From assembly GCF_025527015.1 (NCBI RefSeq), contig NZ_JAODIM010000039.1, forward strand, positions 341,869 through 405,868: a stretch of DNA of 64,000 bases, in the 5' to 3' direction. Every line of letters begins with the position of its first letter. The first letter of the stretch is position 1. The position numbers were made by a program, and so were the translations under genes. Below are positions 54,915 through 63,897 of the stretch, piece after piece. The DNA is from Winslowiella arboricola (GTDB taxonomy: Bacteria; Pseudomonadota; Gammaproteobacteria; Enterobacterales; Enterobacteriaceae). The notes below the pieces were generated by a model. That model saw only the letters and a list, made by a program, of their open reading frames with translations. It did no database searches and was not told where the DNA came from.

Positions 54915-55454
54915 TTACCTTTGTTTGAAGAACGCCGAAAGCACGGTTTCATACTTACTTTTTATATTGTCGTCTGGCAACCCTGTATAGGTGACATTTT
55001 TACCTCGTTGCGAAACCCAGGCGCTTCTGCCAAATACGGCTAGCATAAAGTAGTCAGCAATGATTTGAGCTTGTTGTTCCATAGGGTAATCATGCAGTTT
55101 TTTAGCGATATCCAGGTCATAGCTGTAACTAACTGACCAGCTGAATGCGCCTCGTAATTTTACCCACATGCCTTTCTGGAATTGCCAGACATGAGCCATC
55201 TCATGAATAAACAAATGCTGTAACAGAAAATTTTCCTTTGAGAAGTCGGCAGAATAAAGCTGGTCGCGAAAATAGAGTTCGCCGTTAGGTGTCATTGCAG
55301 TATTTTTATTCTGTAGGCTAAAAGGAAGATAACTACCGCAATGTATCCATACTTTTGCATAAACAACTGAACCACCAAAGACTCTTCTCGCCAGCCCTAT
55401 CTCTCCTGGTGTAAGCAGTCTTAGAGAACCTTATTGTTGTGTAGCAGTACTCAT
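54915..55454 (-). pseudogene. HExxH metallopeptidase-like gene with in-frame TAA (second pair)
   Basis: From the ATG at 55454 (AAGGA upstream) the frame reads MSTATQQ, TAA at 55433-55431, then continues open as GSLRLLTPGEIGLARRVFGG, MTPNGELYFRDQLYS, LFIHEMAHVWQFQKGM (zinc motif) and PMEQQAQIIADYFMLAVFG to the stop at 54915. The part after the stop aligns along its length with the 42-kb homologue (PLTCGEVSLAK, MAPNGNIYF, IFIHEMAHIWQ). A single C-to-T change (CAA to TAA) explains the interruption. An internal ATG at 55295 could still express the catalytic half (126 residues) without the N-terminal third. Confidence 0.72.
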
Positions 55455-55575
55455 TTTCATTTCCTTATGGGTGCTTAACTTATCTGAGAACTATTAAATA
55501 CCATCCTATCCATTACCATCAATAATTTTTTGAGATTTTGACTCCATACCATGGTTTAATTATATAAAAGTCATA

Positions 55576-56043
55576 CTATTTAATATCATATATTTCCATA
55601 ATGGAACTTATTATACAGCCTGAATTCGGATAATTAGTAGAACTCTCAGAGAGGATCGGGTTGATCTCTGTGTTTTCGATAACGGAGCATACAAAAATAC
55701 GCTGTTTCTTTTTCGCCTGAGGATTCCCTTTCAGGGGGCCAACGGGCAAAAACATAACATCATGAGTAATAAGAGACTCAATCACCGCAGCATCATACTG
55801 CTGCTGGGGAATAACGACGCCTTTGAAGGTTACGATCACTAAGGGGTCATCTGAGCCATCGCTGAGTACGCGAGCATGGTAAAGACCAGTATACTCTGGG
55901 GAAGAACCAGCAACGGAATTGGAGTCTTTGACCAGCGGGTAATCAGCTTTGCTATGGATTGCAGGATCAAACACCTCAACATAACCTAAGCCTTCCCAAT
56001 GCATCTGAAGGTTAACGATACCCGGGTCATAATCGCCAACCAC
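55576..56043 (-). CDS. Unrecognised protein, possibly 5'-truncated
   Basis: 155 residues from GTG 56043 (MVGDYDPGIVNLQMHWEG), acidic, no signal peptide, no recognised domain; VYNLQMHWEGLGYVEVFD-like and RIFVCSVIENTEINP segments give no family. The same frame is open for a further 17 codons upstream (DCAQLASSSYEFGFGADV) back to the TGA of the preceding small ORF, without a start codon, so the natural N-terminus may be missing. Lies between an HExxH pseudogene and a small well-translated ORF; it could be an orphan immunity or cargo fragment. Confidence 0.5.
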   Translation of the reverse strand: MVGDYDPGIVNLQMHWEGLGYVEVFDPAIHSKADYPLVKDSNSVAGSSPEYTGLYHARVLSDGSDDPLVIVTFKGVVIPQQQYDAAVIESLITHDVMFLPVGPLKGNPQAKKKQRIFVCSVIENTEINPILSESSTNYPNSGCIISSIMEIYDIK

Positions 56044-56094
56044 ATCTGCACCAAAACCGAATTCATAGCTGGAAGAAGCTAATTGCGCGCAATC

Positions 56095-56277
56095 TCAACG
56101 CGCGAGACGTAAATCCTTTTCACTGTGAATCCCTTCCTCTGCAAAATCCTTGCGACGCAATTCACGCAGTTGCGCAATGCGTTCCTCCCTGGTGCCAGTC
56201 AGCTGAACACTCCCGGCTTCACGCGCTTTAGTCAGGCGCGCAGCTATTTCAGTCTGAGTCGGAGCAGGTTTGTACAT
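56095..56277 (-). CDS. Small charged protein of unknown function (60 aa)
   Basis: MYKPAPTQTEIAARLTKARE..., helical and rich in Arg, Lys and Glu. It has a near-perfect Shine-Dalgarno (AGGAGGT, 5 bases before the ATG) and a TATAAT -10-like box at 56318-56313, so it is probably expressed. Its TGA stop is in phase with the open frame of the 155-codon ORF downstream. I do not recognise it; a small DNA- or protein-binding regulator is possible. Confidence 0.55.
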   Translation of the reverse strand: MYKPAPTQTEIAARLTKAREAGSVQLTGTREERIAQLRELRRKDFAEEGIHSEKDLRLAR

Positions 56278-56334
56278 AAGTACCTCCTGTGGATCATCAG
56301 AGCAGTATATATATTATACAGTGAAGCAGGCAAT

Positions 56335-56361
56335 AAAAAACCGACGAAGCGGGCTTCGTCG
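56335..56361 (-). terminator. Intrinsic terminator of sodA
   Basis: On the minus strand CCGACGAAG, loop CCC-type, CTTCGTCGG then TTTTTTATT; 36 bp after the sodA stop. Confidence 0.9.
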
Positions 56362-56396
56362 GTGGGTTGTCACGAATTAACGTGCGGGGAAAAAAC

Positions 56397-57014
56397 TTAT
56401 TTAGCAGACGCGAAACGTGCTGCAGCTTCGTCCCAGTTTACGACTTCCCAGAACGCCTTGATGTAGTCAGGACGTTTGTTCTGATATTTCAGGTAGTAAG
56501 CGTGTTCCCACACATCCAGACCCACAATCGGGAAGCCTGAAACGCCAGAAATCGCTTCACCCATCAGCGGGCTATCCTGGTTAGCAGTAGATACTACCGC
56601 CAGTTTGTCGCCTTTCTTAACCAGCCACGCCCAGCCAGAACCGAAACGGGTTGCCGCGGCTTTTTCAAATTCTGCTTTGAAAGCGTCAACGCTGCCGAAA
56701 TCTTTTTCGATGGCAGCTTTCAGATCGCCCTGCAGGGAAGTGCCGGTTTTCAGGCCTTTCCAGAAGAAGCTGTGGTTTGAGTGACCACCAGCGTTGTTAC
56801 GCAGTACGGTTTTCTTGTCTGCCGGAACCTGATCCAGTTTAGTGATCAGCTCATCAACGGGCAGACTGGCGAACTCAGTACCTTCCAGCGCAGCGTTAGC
56901 GTTGTTGACATAGGTCTGGTGGTGTTTGGTGTGATGGATTTCCATCGTCTGCTTGTCGAAATGCGGTTCCAGTGCGTCGTATGCGTAAGGCAGGGATGGC
57001 AGTGAATAGCTCAT
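56397..57014 (-). CDS. sodA: Manganese superoxide dismutase SodA
   Basis: Converts superoxide to hydrogen peroxide and oxygen in the cytoplasm. Starting at the ATG at 57014 ([20 protein letters not shown]) it has 205 residues, like E. coli SodA (206). Metal ligands are visible in [20 protein letters not shown], and [26 protein letters not shown] and the Mn-type GWAWLV are typical. Monocistronic, with a Fur box in the promoter and a strong terminator. Confidence 0.97.
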   Translation of the reverse strand: MSYSLPSLPYAYDALEPHFDKQTMEIHHTKHHQTYVNNANAALEGTEFASLPVDELITKLDQVPADKKTVLRNNAGGHSNHSFFWKGLKTGTSLQGDLKAAIEKDFGSVDAFKAEFEKAAATRFGSGWAWLVKKGDKLAVVSTANQDSPLMGEAISGVSGFPIVGLDVWEHAYYLKYQNKRPDYIKAFWEVVNWDEAAARFASAK

Positions 57015-57082
57015 GTTCATCATCTCCATTAATGTTGGGCGGCGCTCTGAGTTTTGTTTAGCACCGCGTAAGCAGTCGGATC

Positions 57083-57118
57083 ATTATAGTTAAATAAATG
57101 ATCTTGAAAATGGTTATC
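57083..57118 (-). promoter_or_regulatory. sodA promoter with Fur box
   Basis: On the minus strand GATAACCATTTTCAAGATC (57118-57100) resembles the Fur consensus GATAATGATAATCATTATC and the known E. coli sodA site; TATAAT (57088-57083) follows, then GATCCGACTGCTTACGCGG, also matching the E. coli leader. The -35 region is weak, as expected for a SoxS-activated promoter. Confidence 0.8.
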
Positions 57119-57205
57119 AATGCCCCACCGCAGGCAAGGGTATTATTTTAGTGGATTTTTTTATCTTTTCCGGGCGCCGTTTTCGCCGCCCGCATCAGCC
57201 GCAAC

Positions 57206-58546
57206 TCAGCCCACCAGTGACGCCAGCGATTTATCCAGCGCACCTACCAGCCAGTCAATATCGCTTTCCTGGAATGCCAGCGGCGGACGCAGTTTCAGCA
57301 CATTCCCATACGGACCAGCCACTGAGGTCAGCACATGGTTATCACGAAGCTTTTCAATTACATCCAGCGCCAGCTGCTTATCCGGCGTTTTACTGGCGCG
57401 ATCTTTCACCAGCTCAAAGCCGATAAACAGCCCGGCGCCGCGCACATCGCCGATGCACTCATATTTATCCATTAGCTTCGTCAGTTCAGCCAGCAGCTTG
57501 CCACCAACGATACGGCTATGCTCCTGTAAACCTTCCTCTTTAATCACTTTCAGCACCGCCTGCGCGGCAGCCATCGCCACCGGGTTACCGCCGAAGGTGT
57601 TGAAATAGGGAATTTCATCGCTGAAAGCGGCGAGCACATCACTTTTCGCCAGCAGCGCCGACACCGGAATACCATTGCCCATCGGTTTGCCGGTAGTGAC
57701 GATATCCGGCACCACATCATGGCGCGCAAACCCCCAGAAAGCATCACCAGTACGCGCAAAGCCCGGCTGCACTTCGTCGGCGATAAAAATACCGCCATTC
57801 TTATGCACCACATCGATAGCCTGCTGCAGATAGCCTTTTGGCCCGGGCAGCACGCCGTCAGAGGAGAAAATAGAGTCAGCCAGGAAACCGGCAAATTTAA
57901 TGCCGTGCGCCGCCATATCGTCTATCTGCTGCTGAATTTGCGCCGCAAACCACGCGCCGAGGTCCGGCGCATCCACACGATAGCGGTCCGGCGGCAGTAC
58001 TAAACGGGTGGTCGCCGCCAGTGACTGGCCGCTGCCCAGCGCCGGTGAAGCGCCGGAAGTCAGGTCACTGGTGCCATGGTAGGCTTCCTGGCTGACAATA
58101 ATCCCGGTGCCGCCGCTAAAGGAGCGCGCAACGCGGATCGCCAGATCATTGGCCTCCGAGCCGGTACACATATACATCGCGCGGTCGATTTCATCCGGCA
58201 GGGTGCTTAGCAGATCTTCTGAGTAGTTAAGAATATTTTCATGTAAGTAGCGGGTATGGGTATTCAGCATACCCATCTGCTGATGCACCGCCTCAATCAC
58301 CGCCGGGTGGCAATGGCCAATACTCGCCACGTTGTTATAAACATCAAGGTACTTATCACCGGCCGCATCCCACAGATATTGTCCTTCACCGCGCACCAGA
58401 TGCACCGGCTTGCGATAGAACAAACGGTAGGACTCACCGAGTACTTTACTGCGTTTATCGGTGAGTTTGCGCACATCGGCGTCTAAGCCGTCGGCGTGCT
58501 CCGCACGAAAACTGTTGGTGTCCATGATGGTCGAACGTGTTGCCAT
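57206..58546 (-). CDS. Class III aminotransferase family protein
   Basis: 446-residue PLP enzyme. Motifs: SIGHCHPAVIEAVHQQMG, MYMCTGSEANDLAIRVARSF, IADEVQPGFARTGD and PLP-lysine region DIVTTGKPMGNG. It resembles the alanine-glyoxylate aminotransferase 2/phospholyase branch; the substrate is uncertain. GGGAG lies 6 bases before the ATG. It is divergent from a DeoR-type regulator across 188 bp carrying two tandem 18-bp repeats, suggesting that regulator controls it. Confidence 0.88.
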   Translation of the reverse strand: MATRSTIMDTNSFRAEHADGLDADVRKLTDKRSKVLGESYRLFYRKPVHLVRGEGQYLWDAAGDKYLDVYNNVASIGHCHPAVIEAVHQQMGMLNTHTRYLHENILNYSEDLLSTLPDEIDRAMYMCTGSEANDLAIRVARSFSGGTGIIVSQEAYHGTSDLTSGASPALGSGQSLAATTRLVLPPDRYRVDAPDLGAWFAAQIQQQIDDMAAHGIKFAGFLADSIFSSDGVLPGPKGYLQQAIDVVHKNGGIFIADEVQPGFARTGDAFWGFARHDVVPDIVTTGKPMGNGIPVSALLAKSDVLAAFSDEIPYFNTFGGNPVAMAAAQAVLKVIKEEGLQEHSRIVGGKLLAELTKLMDKYECIGDVRGAGLFIGFELVKDRASKTPDKQLALDVIEKLRDNHVLTSVAGPYGNVLKLRPPLAFQESDIDWLVGALDKSLASLVG

Positions 58547-58640
58547 GGTAACTCCCGTTGCGAAATTAAGGTTTGGCCTGACGGCAAAGAAGCGGAAATT
58601 TCAATCATAAGCTGACTTCATCATGGCGCATTCTGGTAAA

Positions 58641-58676
58641 AATGCAACCAAATACACAAATGCAATAAAATACATA
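58641..58676. repeat. Two tandem 18-bp direct repeats, candidate DeoR operator
   Basis: AATGCAACCAAATACACA (58641-58658) is followed at once by AATGCAATAAAATACATA (58659-58676); 15 of 18 positions agree. They sit between the divergent aminotransferase and DeoR genes, just upstream of a TATAAT (58687-58692) that may serve deoR-type gene expression. Confidence 0.7.
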
Positions 58677-58734
58677 TGCAGAGTGGTATAATGTCGCTTA
58701 AGCTGTCACGGAGTTGCAAAAAAGGAATAAAACC

Positions 58735-59511
58735 ATGCTGCAGGAAACACGTTTACATCGCATTCGCGCGTTGTTAAGTACGCTAAATCAGGTCAGCACC
58801 GAGCGCATCATTAAAGAGCTGGGAATCTCCCGTGAAACGGCGCGACGCGACATTATCGAGCTGGAAGCACTCGGCGTGGCGCGCCGGGTACATGGTGGTC
58901 TGGTGGCGCTGGATACGGCTCCCGAACCGCCGCTAACCGTGCGCAGCGCAGCGCAGGCCAAAGAGAAACGCGCCATCGCCCGCGCAGCAGCGCAACGACT
59001 GCAATCCGGCCAGACGCTGTTTCTTGATGCAGGCAGCACCACCACCATGCTGGCGGACGAACTGCGCTCTATGTCAGGTTTGACCATTATCACCAACAGC
59101 CTGCATGCCGCCCTGAAGCTCAGCGCAGCAGAAGAGCATGAGACGCTAAATAACGAAGTGATCTTACTCGGTGGCAGCATGATGGCGGGCGCTCAGCAGA
59201 CGCGCGGCGAGTTAACCGTTGGCGAAATTTACCGTTATCGCGCTGATGTGGCGCTGTTGTCACCGGTAGGTATCGACAGCAAAAGTGGTGCCAGCAGTTT
59301 TTATCCCCATGAAGCAGCGATTGCCCGCGCCATGACGCAACAGGCCACGCAGCTGATTCTGCTGGCCGATCACCGCAAGCTGGGCATCACCAGCCGGATG
59401 GTATACGCCACCAGCAGCGAAATTAGCCTGCTGGTGACGGACAGCGCAGCGCCAAAGCAGGCTGCATTTGCCGCATTGCAAAACAAACTGGCGGAAATTG
59501 TCGTGGCTTAA
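58735..59511 (+). CDS. DeoR-family transcriptional regulator
   Basis: 258 residues from the ATG at 58735 (MLQETRLHRIRALLSTLNQV), with AAAGGA upstream; the frame extends 7 codons further without need. N-terminal winged helix VSTERIIKELGISRETARRD and a C-terminal DeoRC sensor with DAGSTTTMLADEL and PVGIDSKSGASSFYPHEAA. Probably binds the tandem repeats upstream and controls the divergent aminotransferase. Its stop codon shares the palindromic TTAA (59508-59511) with the stop of ptuB on the other strand. Confidence 0.9.
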   Translation: MLQETRLHRIRALLSTLNQVSTERIIKELGISRETARRDIIELEALGVARRVHGGLVALDTAPEPPLTVRSAAQAKEKRAIARAAAQRLQSGQTLFLDAGSTTTMLADELRSMSGLTIITNSLHAALKLSAAEEHETLNNEVILLGGSMMAGAQQTRGELTVGEIYRYRADVALLSPVGIDSKSGASSFYPHEAAIARAMTQQATQLILLADHRKLGITSRMVYATSSEISLLVTDSAAPKQAAFAALQNKLAEIVVA

Positions 59512-60092
59512 ATCATTAAGAAATAGCGGTAAGGAAACTCATCGATATGCATCTCGTCACGCACAGCCAGAAATTTTTGCAGCTCGCGACGCCTCGCCAC
59601 TTTGCGCGACGGTAAGTTCAGGCCATACAGCTCCAGTGTTTTCTCCACTCGCTGCTGCTCATATGGCGACAGTTCAGGTGACGGATGCAACGCGCCGTCA
59701 GCAAAGTTACAGATAAAATAGTGCTCAAAGCGGTAGCTGCTCTCATCCGGCTTAAGCAGCAACTCAGTGTATTTTTCACCTTTGGCGCTCTGGCAGACAT
59801 CGCAGCAGGGGAACAGATTTTCCCAGCTAAACGCCAGCTCCGGAAAAGCACTTTTGGGGCGAAAATGCTCGAGGGTTTTTCGTCCCTCATTACCGACAAA
59901 GCCATCGCAAAATGCGCAGTGTTCCTGAGTGAGCACCAGCAGCGCATCGCGTGTGGCGCGATAACAGCTCTGCGAGTACCAGCTAAATTTGGCTGCGGGA
60001 TTTTTACGCCGCGCAGCGACATAGCGCTCGGTCCACTCCTGCCCGCGCGCTTCGAGGCAGGCGGGATATGCGCTACGATTCATTTTAATCAT
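59508..60092 (-). CDS. ptuB: Septu system HNH endonuclease PtuB
   Basis: 194-residue HNH nuclease of the kind paired with an AAA ATPase in Septu (and in some retron) phage-defence systems. Zinc/HNH residues: HCAFCDGF (Cys59, Cys62), KTLEHFRPKS (His76), WENLFPCCDVC (Asn92, Cys97, Cys100), QSAKGEKY. AGGAG lies 7 bases before the ATG at 60092. It follows ptuA by 11 bp, so the pair forms an operon. There is no reverse transcriptase nearby, hence Septu rather than retron. Confidence 0.87.
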   Translation of the reverse strand: MIKMNRSAYPACLEARGQEWTERYVAARRKNPAAKFSWYSQSCYRATRDALLVLTQEHCAFCDGFVGNEGRKTLEHFRPKSAFPELAFSWENLFPCCDVCQSAKGEKYTELLLKPDESSYRFEHYFICNFADGALHPSPELSPYEQQRVEKTLELYGLNLPSRKVARRRELQKFLAVRDEMHIDEFPYRYFLMI

Positions 60093-60103
60093 CCCTGATC
60101 TCC

Positions 60104-61228
60104 TTATCCTTTTATCCGCCGGTTCAGCTGGCGCAGCTCCATTTCTACGATGGTCTCCAGCTCTTCACCGCGCTCACGAATCTTATTGGCCAGCGCGGTC
60201 AGCTCGCTGTCGTTACTGGTTCGGCTTTTCAGGCAGCGATTGCGCTGCTGATAAAAGGCCTGCAACAGCGCCTCGGTTTCAATATCAAACTGCTCCTCAA
60301 CCTTAAACACCTCTTCCAGAATCAATTGATAGCTTTTGCCCGCGGCTGCCTCCAGCGGGACGATCTCCGCCGCCGCCGGGGTAACGCCGGGCACCGCACA
60401 CTGCGGATCCGGCAGGCAATAGATCCACGCATCCTCAACCGAGCCGACGACAAACGGCGAGTGAGTGGAGATAAAGATCTGCGCGCCGGTCAGCAGTTTC
60501 TGCAATGCCGGCAGCAGGCGTCGTTGCCAGGTGGGGTGAAGATGGATATCGATTTCATCGAGAAACAGCAGCAGTGGCTGCGAGAATATTCCGCTGCGGT
60601 AGAACCCTTCCAGACTGGCGGTAAGATGCGTGATCCAGCTGAGTACCGATTTCAGCCCCTCCGGCAATAGCGTCAGACTGGTCGGTTTACCATTGATATT
60701 AAGGTTAAGATGCAGTGCGCTATCAAGGCTAAAAACCAGCTTTAAGCCGCTGATATCGGAGATAAAACCGATGATGCGCTGAAAAATCTCATCTTGTTGC
60801 TGCTGTTGCCGGGTTTCTCCGGCAACCTGCATCAGCGCAGAGCGGGTGCGGTTTTTAATTATCCACGCCATAAAATCATTATCACCGCAGGTATCCGCGA
60901 ACGTCAGACACCAGGTGAAAGGTTGTTTCTGCGCGGCGATACAGGCCACCGGTTCGGACTTAACGGCAGTGTAATAGCCCTTTTTACCGGCAAACTGATA
61001 ATCAACCCGCGCATGCTCGCCGTAGCGCGGAGTCAGACGTGGATGGTGTTGCGGCTCGGGGGTAAAGATAGCGGCTAAAGCATGTAACAGCGTGCTTTTA
61101 CCGCAACCATTTGGCCCGGTGAGGATATAAATTTCAGCCTGTTGATGTACACTTTCCGCAGCGGGAAAATCGAAGCGCGTATGGGCAAACACGCCAATAT
61201 TTTTCAGGATAATACTTTCCAGTCGCAT
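60104..61228 (-). CDS. ptuA: Septu system AAA ATPase PtuA
   Basis: 374-residue SMC/OLD-type ATPase. N-terminal MRLESIILKNIGVFAHTRFD (typical beta-strand of this group), Walker A GPNGCGKSTLL (38-48), ABC-like LLPEGLKSVLSWI, Walker B LLLFLDEIDIHLHPTWQ, and STHSPFVVG. The C-terminal ~90 residues (EVFKVEEQFDIETEALLQAF...) form a charged helical region found in PtuA. In Septu, PtuA restrains and positions PtuB. Identification as Septu type I rests on the gene pair and order. Confidence 0.85.
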   Translation of the reverse strand: MRLESIILKNIGVFAHTRFDFPAAESVHQQAEIYILTGPNGCGKSTLLHALAAIFTPEPQHHPRLTPRYGEHARVDYQFAGKKGYYTAVKSEPVACIAAQKQPFTWCLTFADTCGDNDFMAWIIKNRTRSALMQVAGETRQQQQQDEIFQRIIGFISDISGLKLVFSLDSALHLNLNINGKPTSLTLLPEGLKSVLSWITHLTASLEGFYRSGIFSQPLLLFLDEIDIHLHPTWQRRLLPALQKLLTGAQIFISTHSPFVVGSVEDAWIYCLPDPQCAVPGVTPAAAEIVPLEAAAGKSYQLILEEVFKVEEQFDIETEALLQAFYQQRNRCLKSRTSNDSELTALANKIRERGEELETIVEMELRQLNRRIKG

Positions 61229-61264
61229 ATTTTCACTTCCATGTTGTGCAAATATTGCGCGATT

Positions 61265-62089
61265 TTATCTCACTCTTTGTGGATGTGTATAGATGGTCGC
61301 CCGTCCTGGTTTGCTAAATCCGATCAACGTCAAATTACTGCGCTCCGCGACGTCGACCGCCAGTTTGGTCGCAGCCGAAACGGCAAACAGAATCTCCACC
61401 CCACACATTGCCGATTTCTGCACCATCTCGTAGCTGGCGCGGCTGGAGACCAGTACCGCACCCTGCGTCCATTGCTGCTGGCTGCGATAGCCAAGCAGCT
61501 TATCCAGCGCCACATGACGTCCGACATCTTCACACCCGCCGCTTAGCTGCCCGTCCGGCTGCACCCATGCCGCAGCGTGGGTGCAGCCGGTGTAATCGCC
61601 GAGCGGCTGATACTGACGCAGCTGAGCGAGAGCGTGATCGAGATGGCTCAGGTCAAATGTCTGGGTAAAGGGCAGCGGCTGCAGCGGTTTGCCGATCTCC
61701 GCCAGCTGCTCGACGCCACAGACGCCACAGCCGGTGCGGCCAGCCATCGCCCGTCGCTGTGATTTCAACGCCATAAAGCGACGGCTGGAGAGCTCCACCT
61801 GCACTTCGATACCGTTGCAGCCCGCGACGATATCAATACCAAAGATATCCTGCGGCGCGGCAATAATCCCTTCCGATAGCGAAAAGCCAATGGCAAAGGC
61901 CTCGAGATCTTTCGGTGAGGCCATCATCACCACATGAGAAATACCGTTATAGACCAGCGCCACCGGCACCTCTTCGGCCAGCCAGTCGGCCTGCGACTGC
62001 TGTAAATCCCCTTTTTGCCATACCTGAACCGCACGCATTCCCACCGGCTGCTGCAGATTATCGGCCGATTCCGGCGTTCTGTTTTTCAC
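61265..62089 (-). CDS. fdhD: Formate dehydrogenase accessory sulfurtransferase FdhD
   Basis: Transfers sulfur to the molybdenum cofactor of formate dehydrogenases. I use the GTG at 62089 ([26 protein letters not shown] 7 bases before), giving 274 residues like E. coli FdhD (277); the longer ATG at 62158 overlaps the fdhE promoter region. [20 protein letters not shown], the catalytic cysteines in [10 protein letters not shown], and [17 protein letters not shown] match. It points away from fdhE. Confidence 0.94.
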   Translation of the reverse strand: MKNRTPESADNLQQPVGMRAVQVWQKGDLQQSQADWLAEEVPVALVYNGISHVVMMASPKDLEAFAIGFSLSEGIIAAPQDIFGIDIVAGCNGIEVQVELSSRRFMALKSQRRAMAGRTGCGVCGVEQLAEIGKPLQPLPFTQTFDLSHLDHALAQLRQYQPLGDYTGCTHAAAWVQPDGQLSGGCEDVGRHVALDKLLGYRSQQQWTQGAVLVSSRASYEMVQKSAMCGVEILFAVSAATKLAVDVAERSNLTLIGFSKPGRATIYTHPQRVR

Positions 62090-62311
62090 GTTAAAGCCAC
62101 CTGTATTACCACCACTGCAAGATGCAGTAATTTTGAACCTGTTGCGCCGCGGGAGCAAAGTTTGATCAGCAAAAGATCGTCTGCCCTGCGACTAACGGGC
62201 CGCTTTCAGCGATGTAAAATCCCGAATTGCTATAATTTTGAGCAGAAGTGTACCGCCCGGGCTGCTATCATCAGCGCAAGAGCCGCCCAAAATAACAGGA
62301 AAAAGTCCCTG

Positions 62312-63229
62312 ATGAGTATTCGCATAATCCCGCAGCAACCGCTGGAAGCAAGCGATAAACCCGCGACGGATCGCATTCCTCCCCTGCTTTTTCCCAGGCT
62401 GAAGAAGCTGTATCAGCGCCGCGCCGCGCGACTGCGTGATTTAGCGGCGAAAAATCCTCTGGGCGACTATTTACGTTTTGCCGCGGTGATTGCCGAAGCG
62501 CAGGAGATTGTGCTGTACGATCATCCGCTGCAAATGGACCTGCATGCCCGGCTGGTGGCAACCGCCGCCAGCGGCAAGCCGCCGCTCGATATCCTTACTC
62601 TGCCACGCGATGCCCACTGGCAGCGGCTATTGCACTCGCTGATTGCTGAAATGAAGCCGGAAATGAGCGGCCAGGCGCTGGCGGTGCTGGAAAACCTGGA
62701 AAAAGCCTCTTCGCAGGAACTGGAAGCGATGGCCAGTGCGATGTTTAATAACGACTTTGCGCAGGTCAGTAGCGATAAATCCCCCTTTATCTGGGCGGCG
62801 CTGTCACTCTACTGGGCGCAGATGGCCGAGTTAATTCCCGGCAAGGCGCGGGTTGAAGCGGGCAATCAGCGCCAGTTTTGTCCGGTATGCGGCAGCGTAC
62901 CGGTCAGCAGCGTAGTGCATATGGGTAGCGAAGATGACGAACTGCGCTATCTTCACTGTAATCTGTGTGAAAGTGAGTGGCATGTACCCGCCACCACCTG
63001 CAGCAATTGCGAACAAACCCGTGAACTGCATTACTGGTCACTGGATAGCACCGTCAAAGCAGAAAGCTGCGGCGATTGCGGCACCTATCTGAAGTTGCTG
63101 TATCAGGAAAAGGATCCGGCGCTGGAACCGGTGGCTGACGATCTCGCCACCCTGGTGCTGGATGCGCGTATGGAACAGGAAGGCTTTGCCCGCAGCAGCC
63201 TGAATCCCTTTCTTTTCCCGGGTGAATAA
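62312..63229 (+). CDS. fdhE: Formate dehydrogenase accessory protein FdhE
   Basis: Needed for assembly of active respiratory formate dehydrogenase. The 305-residue product starts at the ATG at 62312 ([20 protein letters not shown]), as E. coli FdhE does; a weak AGGAAAA lies upstream. [20 protein letters not shown] and [18 protein letters not shown] are family hallmarks, and four zinc knuckles are visible: CPVCG, CNLCE, CSNCE, CGDCG. Unlike E. coli, no fdoGHI genes lie upstream in the same operon. Confidence 0.95.
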   Translation: MSIRIIPQQPLEASDKPATDRIPPLLFPRLKKLYQRRAARLRDLAAKNPLGDYLRFAAVIAEAQEIVLYDHPLQMDLHARLVATAASGKPPLDILTLPRDAHWQRLLHSLIAEMKPEMSGQALAVLENLEKASSQELEAMASAMFNNDFAQVSSDKSPFIWAALSLYWAQMAELIPGKARVEAGNQRQFCPVCGSVPVSSVVHMGSEDDELRYLHCNLCESEWHVPATTCSNCEQTRELHYWSLDSTVKAESCGDCGTYLKLLYQEKDPALEPVADDLATLVLDARMEQEGFARSSLNPFLFPGE

Positions 63230-63277
63230 ACTGCGGCTAAGGGTCCGTTTATCAAGCTAAGCAATGGAGAGAGCGTA

Positions 63278-63889
63278 ATGAAACTGATCGGCAATTACAC
63301 CAGTCCCTATGTGCGTAAAATCTCGGTCATCATGCTGGAAAAAGGCATTACGTTCGAATTTGTCAATGAATCGCCATGGCATGAAGAGAGTCATGTCCCG
63401 CAATATAACCCGCTGGGTAAAGTTCCGGCGCTGGTGGTAAAGCCAGATGAGACCTGGTACGACTCGGCGATTATTGCTGAATATCTCGAACAGCTGAATG
63501 TTGCTCCGGCGCTAATCCCGCGCGAGCCGCTGGCCGCGCTAAAAGTGCGTCAGATTGAAGTGCTGGCGGATGGCGTGTGCGATGCGGCGCTGGTGATTGT
63601 GCGTCATCAGATGCTGCCGCCGGAACAGCAGTCGGAAAGTGAGTTGTTGCGTCAGCGCACCAAAATTCAGCGCGGACTGGATGCGCTGGAAAAGCTGGCG
63701 GCTAATGGTGAATGGCTGAACGGTGAACAGCTCACGCTGGCTGATATCGCCACCGCCTGTACCATTGGTTATCTGAACTTCCGGCGCGTAGTGCCGAACT
63801 GGTGTGTCGATCGACCGGCGCTGGTTAAGCTGGCGGAGAAGATGTTCCAGCGCGAGAGCTTTGCCCGCACGGTGCCGCCTTCTGCCTGA
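63278..63889 (+). CDS. yibF: Glutathione S-transferase family protein YibF
   Basis: 203-residue cytoplasmic GST with an N-terminal thioredoxin-like domain ([20 protein letters not shown]; the active-site Ser is in TSPYVRK) and helical C-terminal domain ([19 protein letters not shown]). [20 protein letters not shown] is the conserved cis-Pro and ligand loop. GGAGAGAG lies before the ATG. In E. coli yibF precedes selAB; a selenocysteine locus may follow outside the window. Confidence 0.92.
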   Translation: MKLIGNYTSPYVRKISVIMLEKGITFEFVNESPWHEESHVPQYNPLGKVPALVVKPDETWYDSAIIAEYLEQLNVAPALIPREPLAALKVRQIEVLADGVCDAALVIVRHQMLPPEQQSESELLRQRTKIQRGLDALEKLAANGEWLNGEQLTLADIATACTIGYLNFRRVVPNWCVDRPALVKLAEKMFQRESFARTVPPSA

Positions 63890-63897
63890 TAAAGTCG

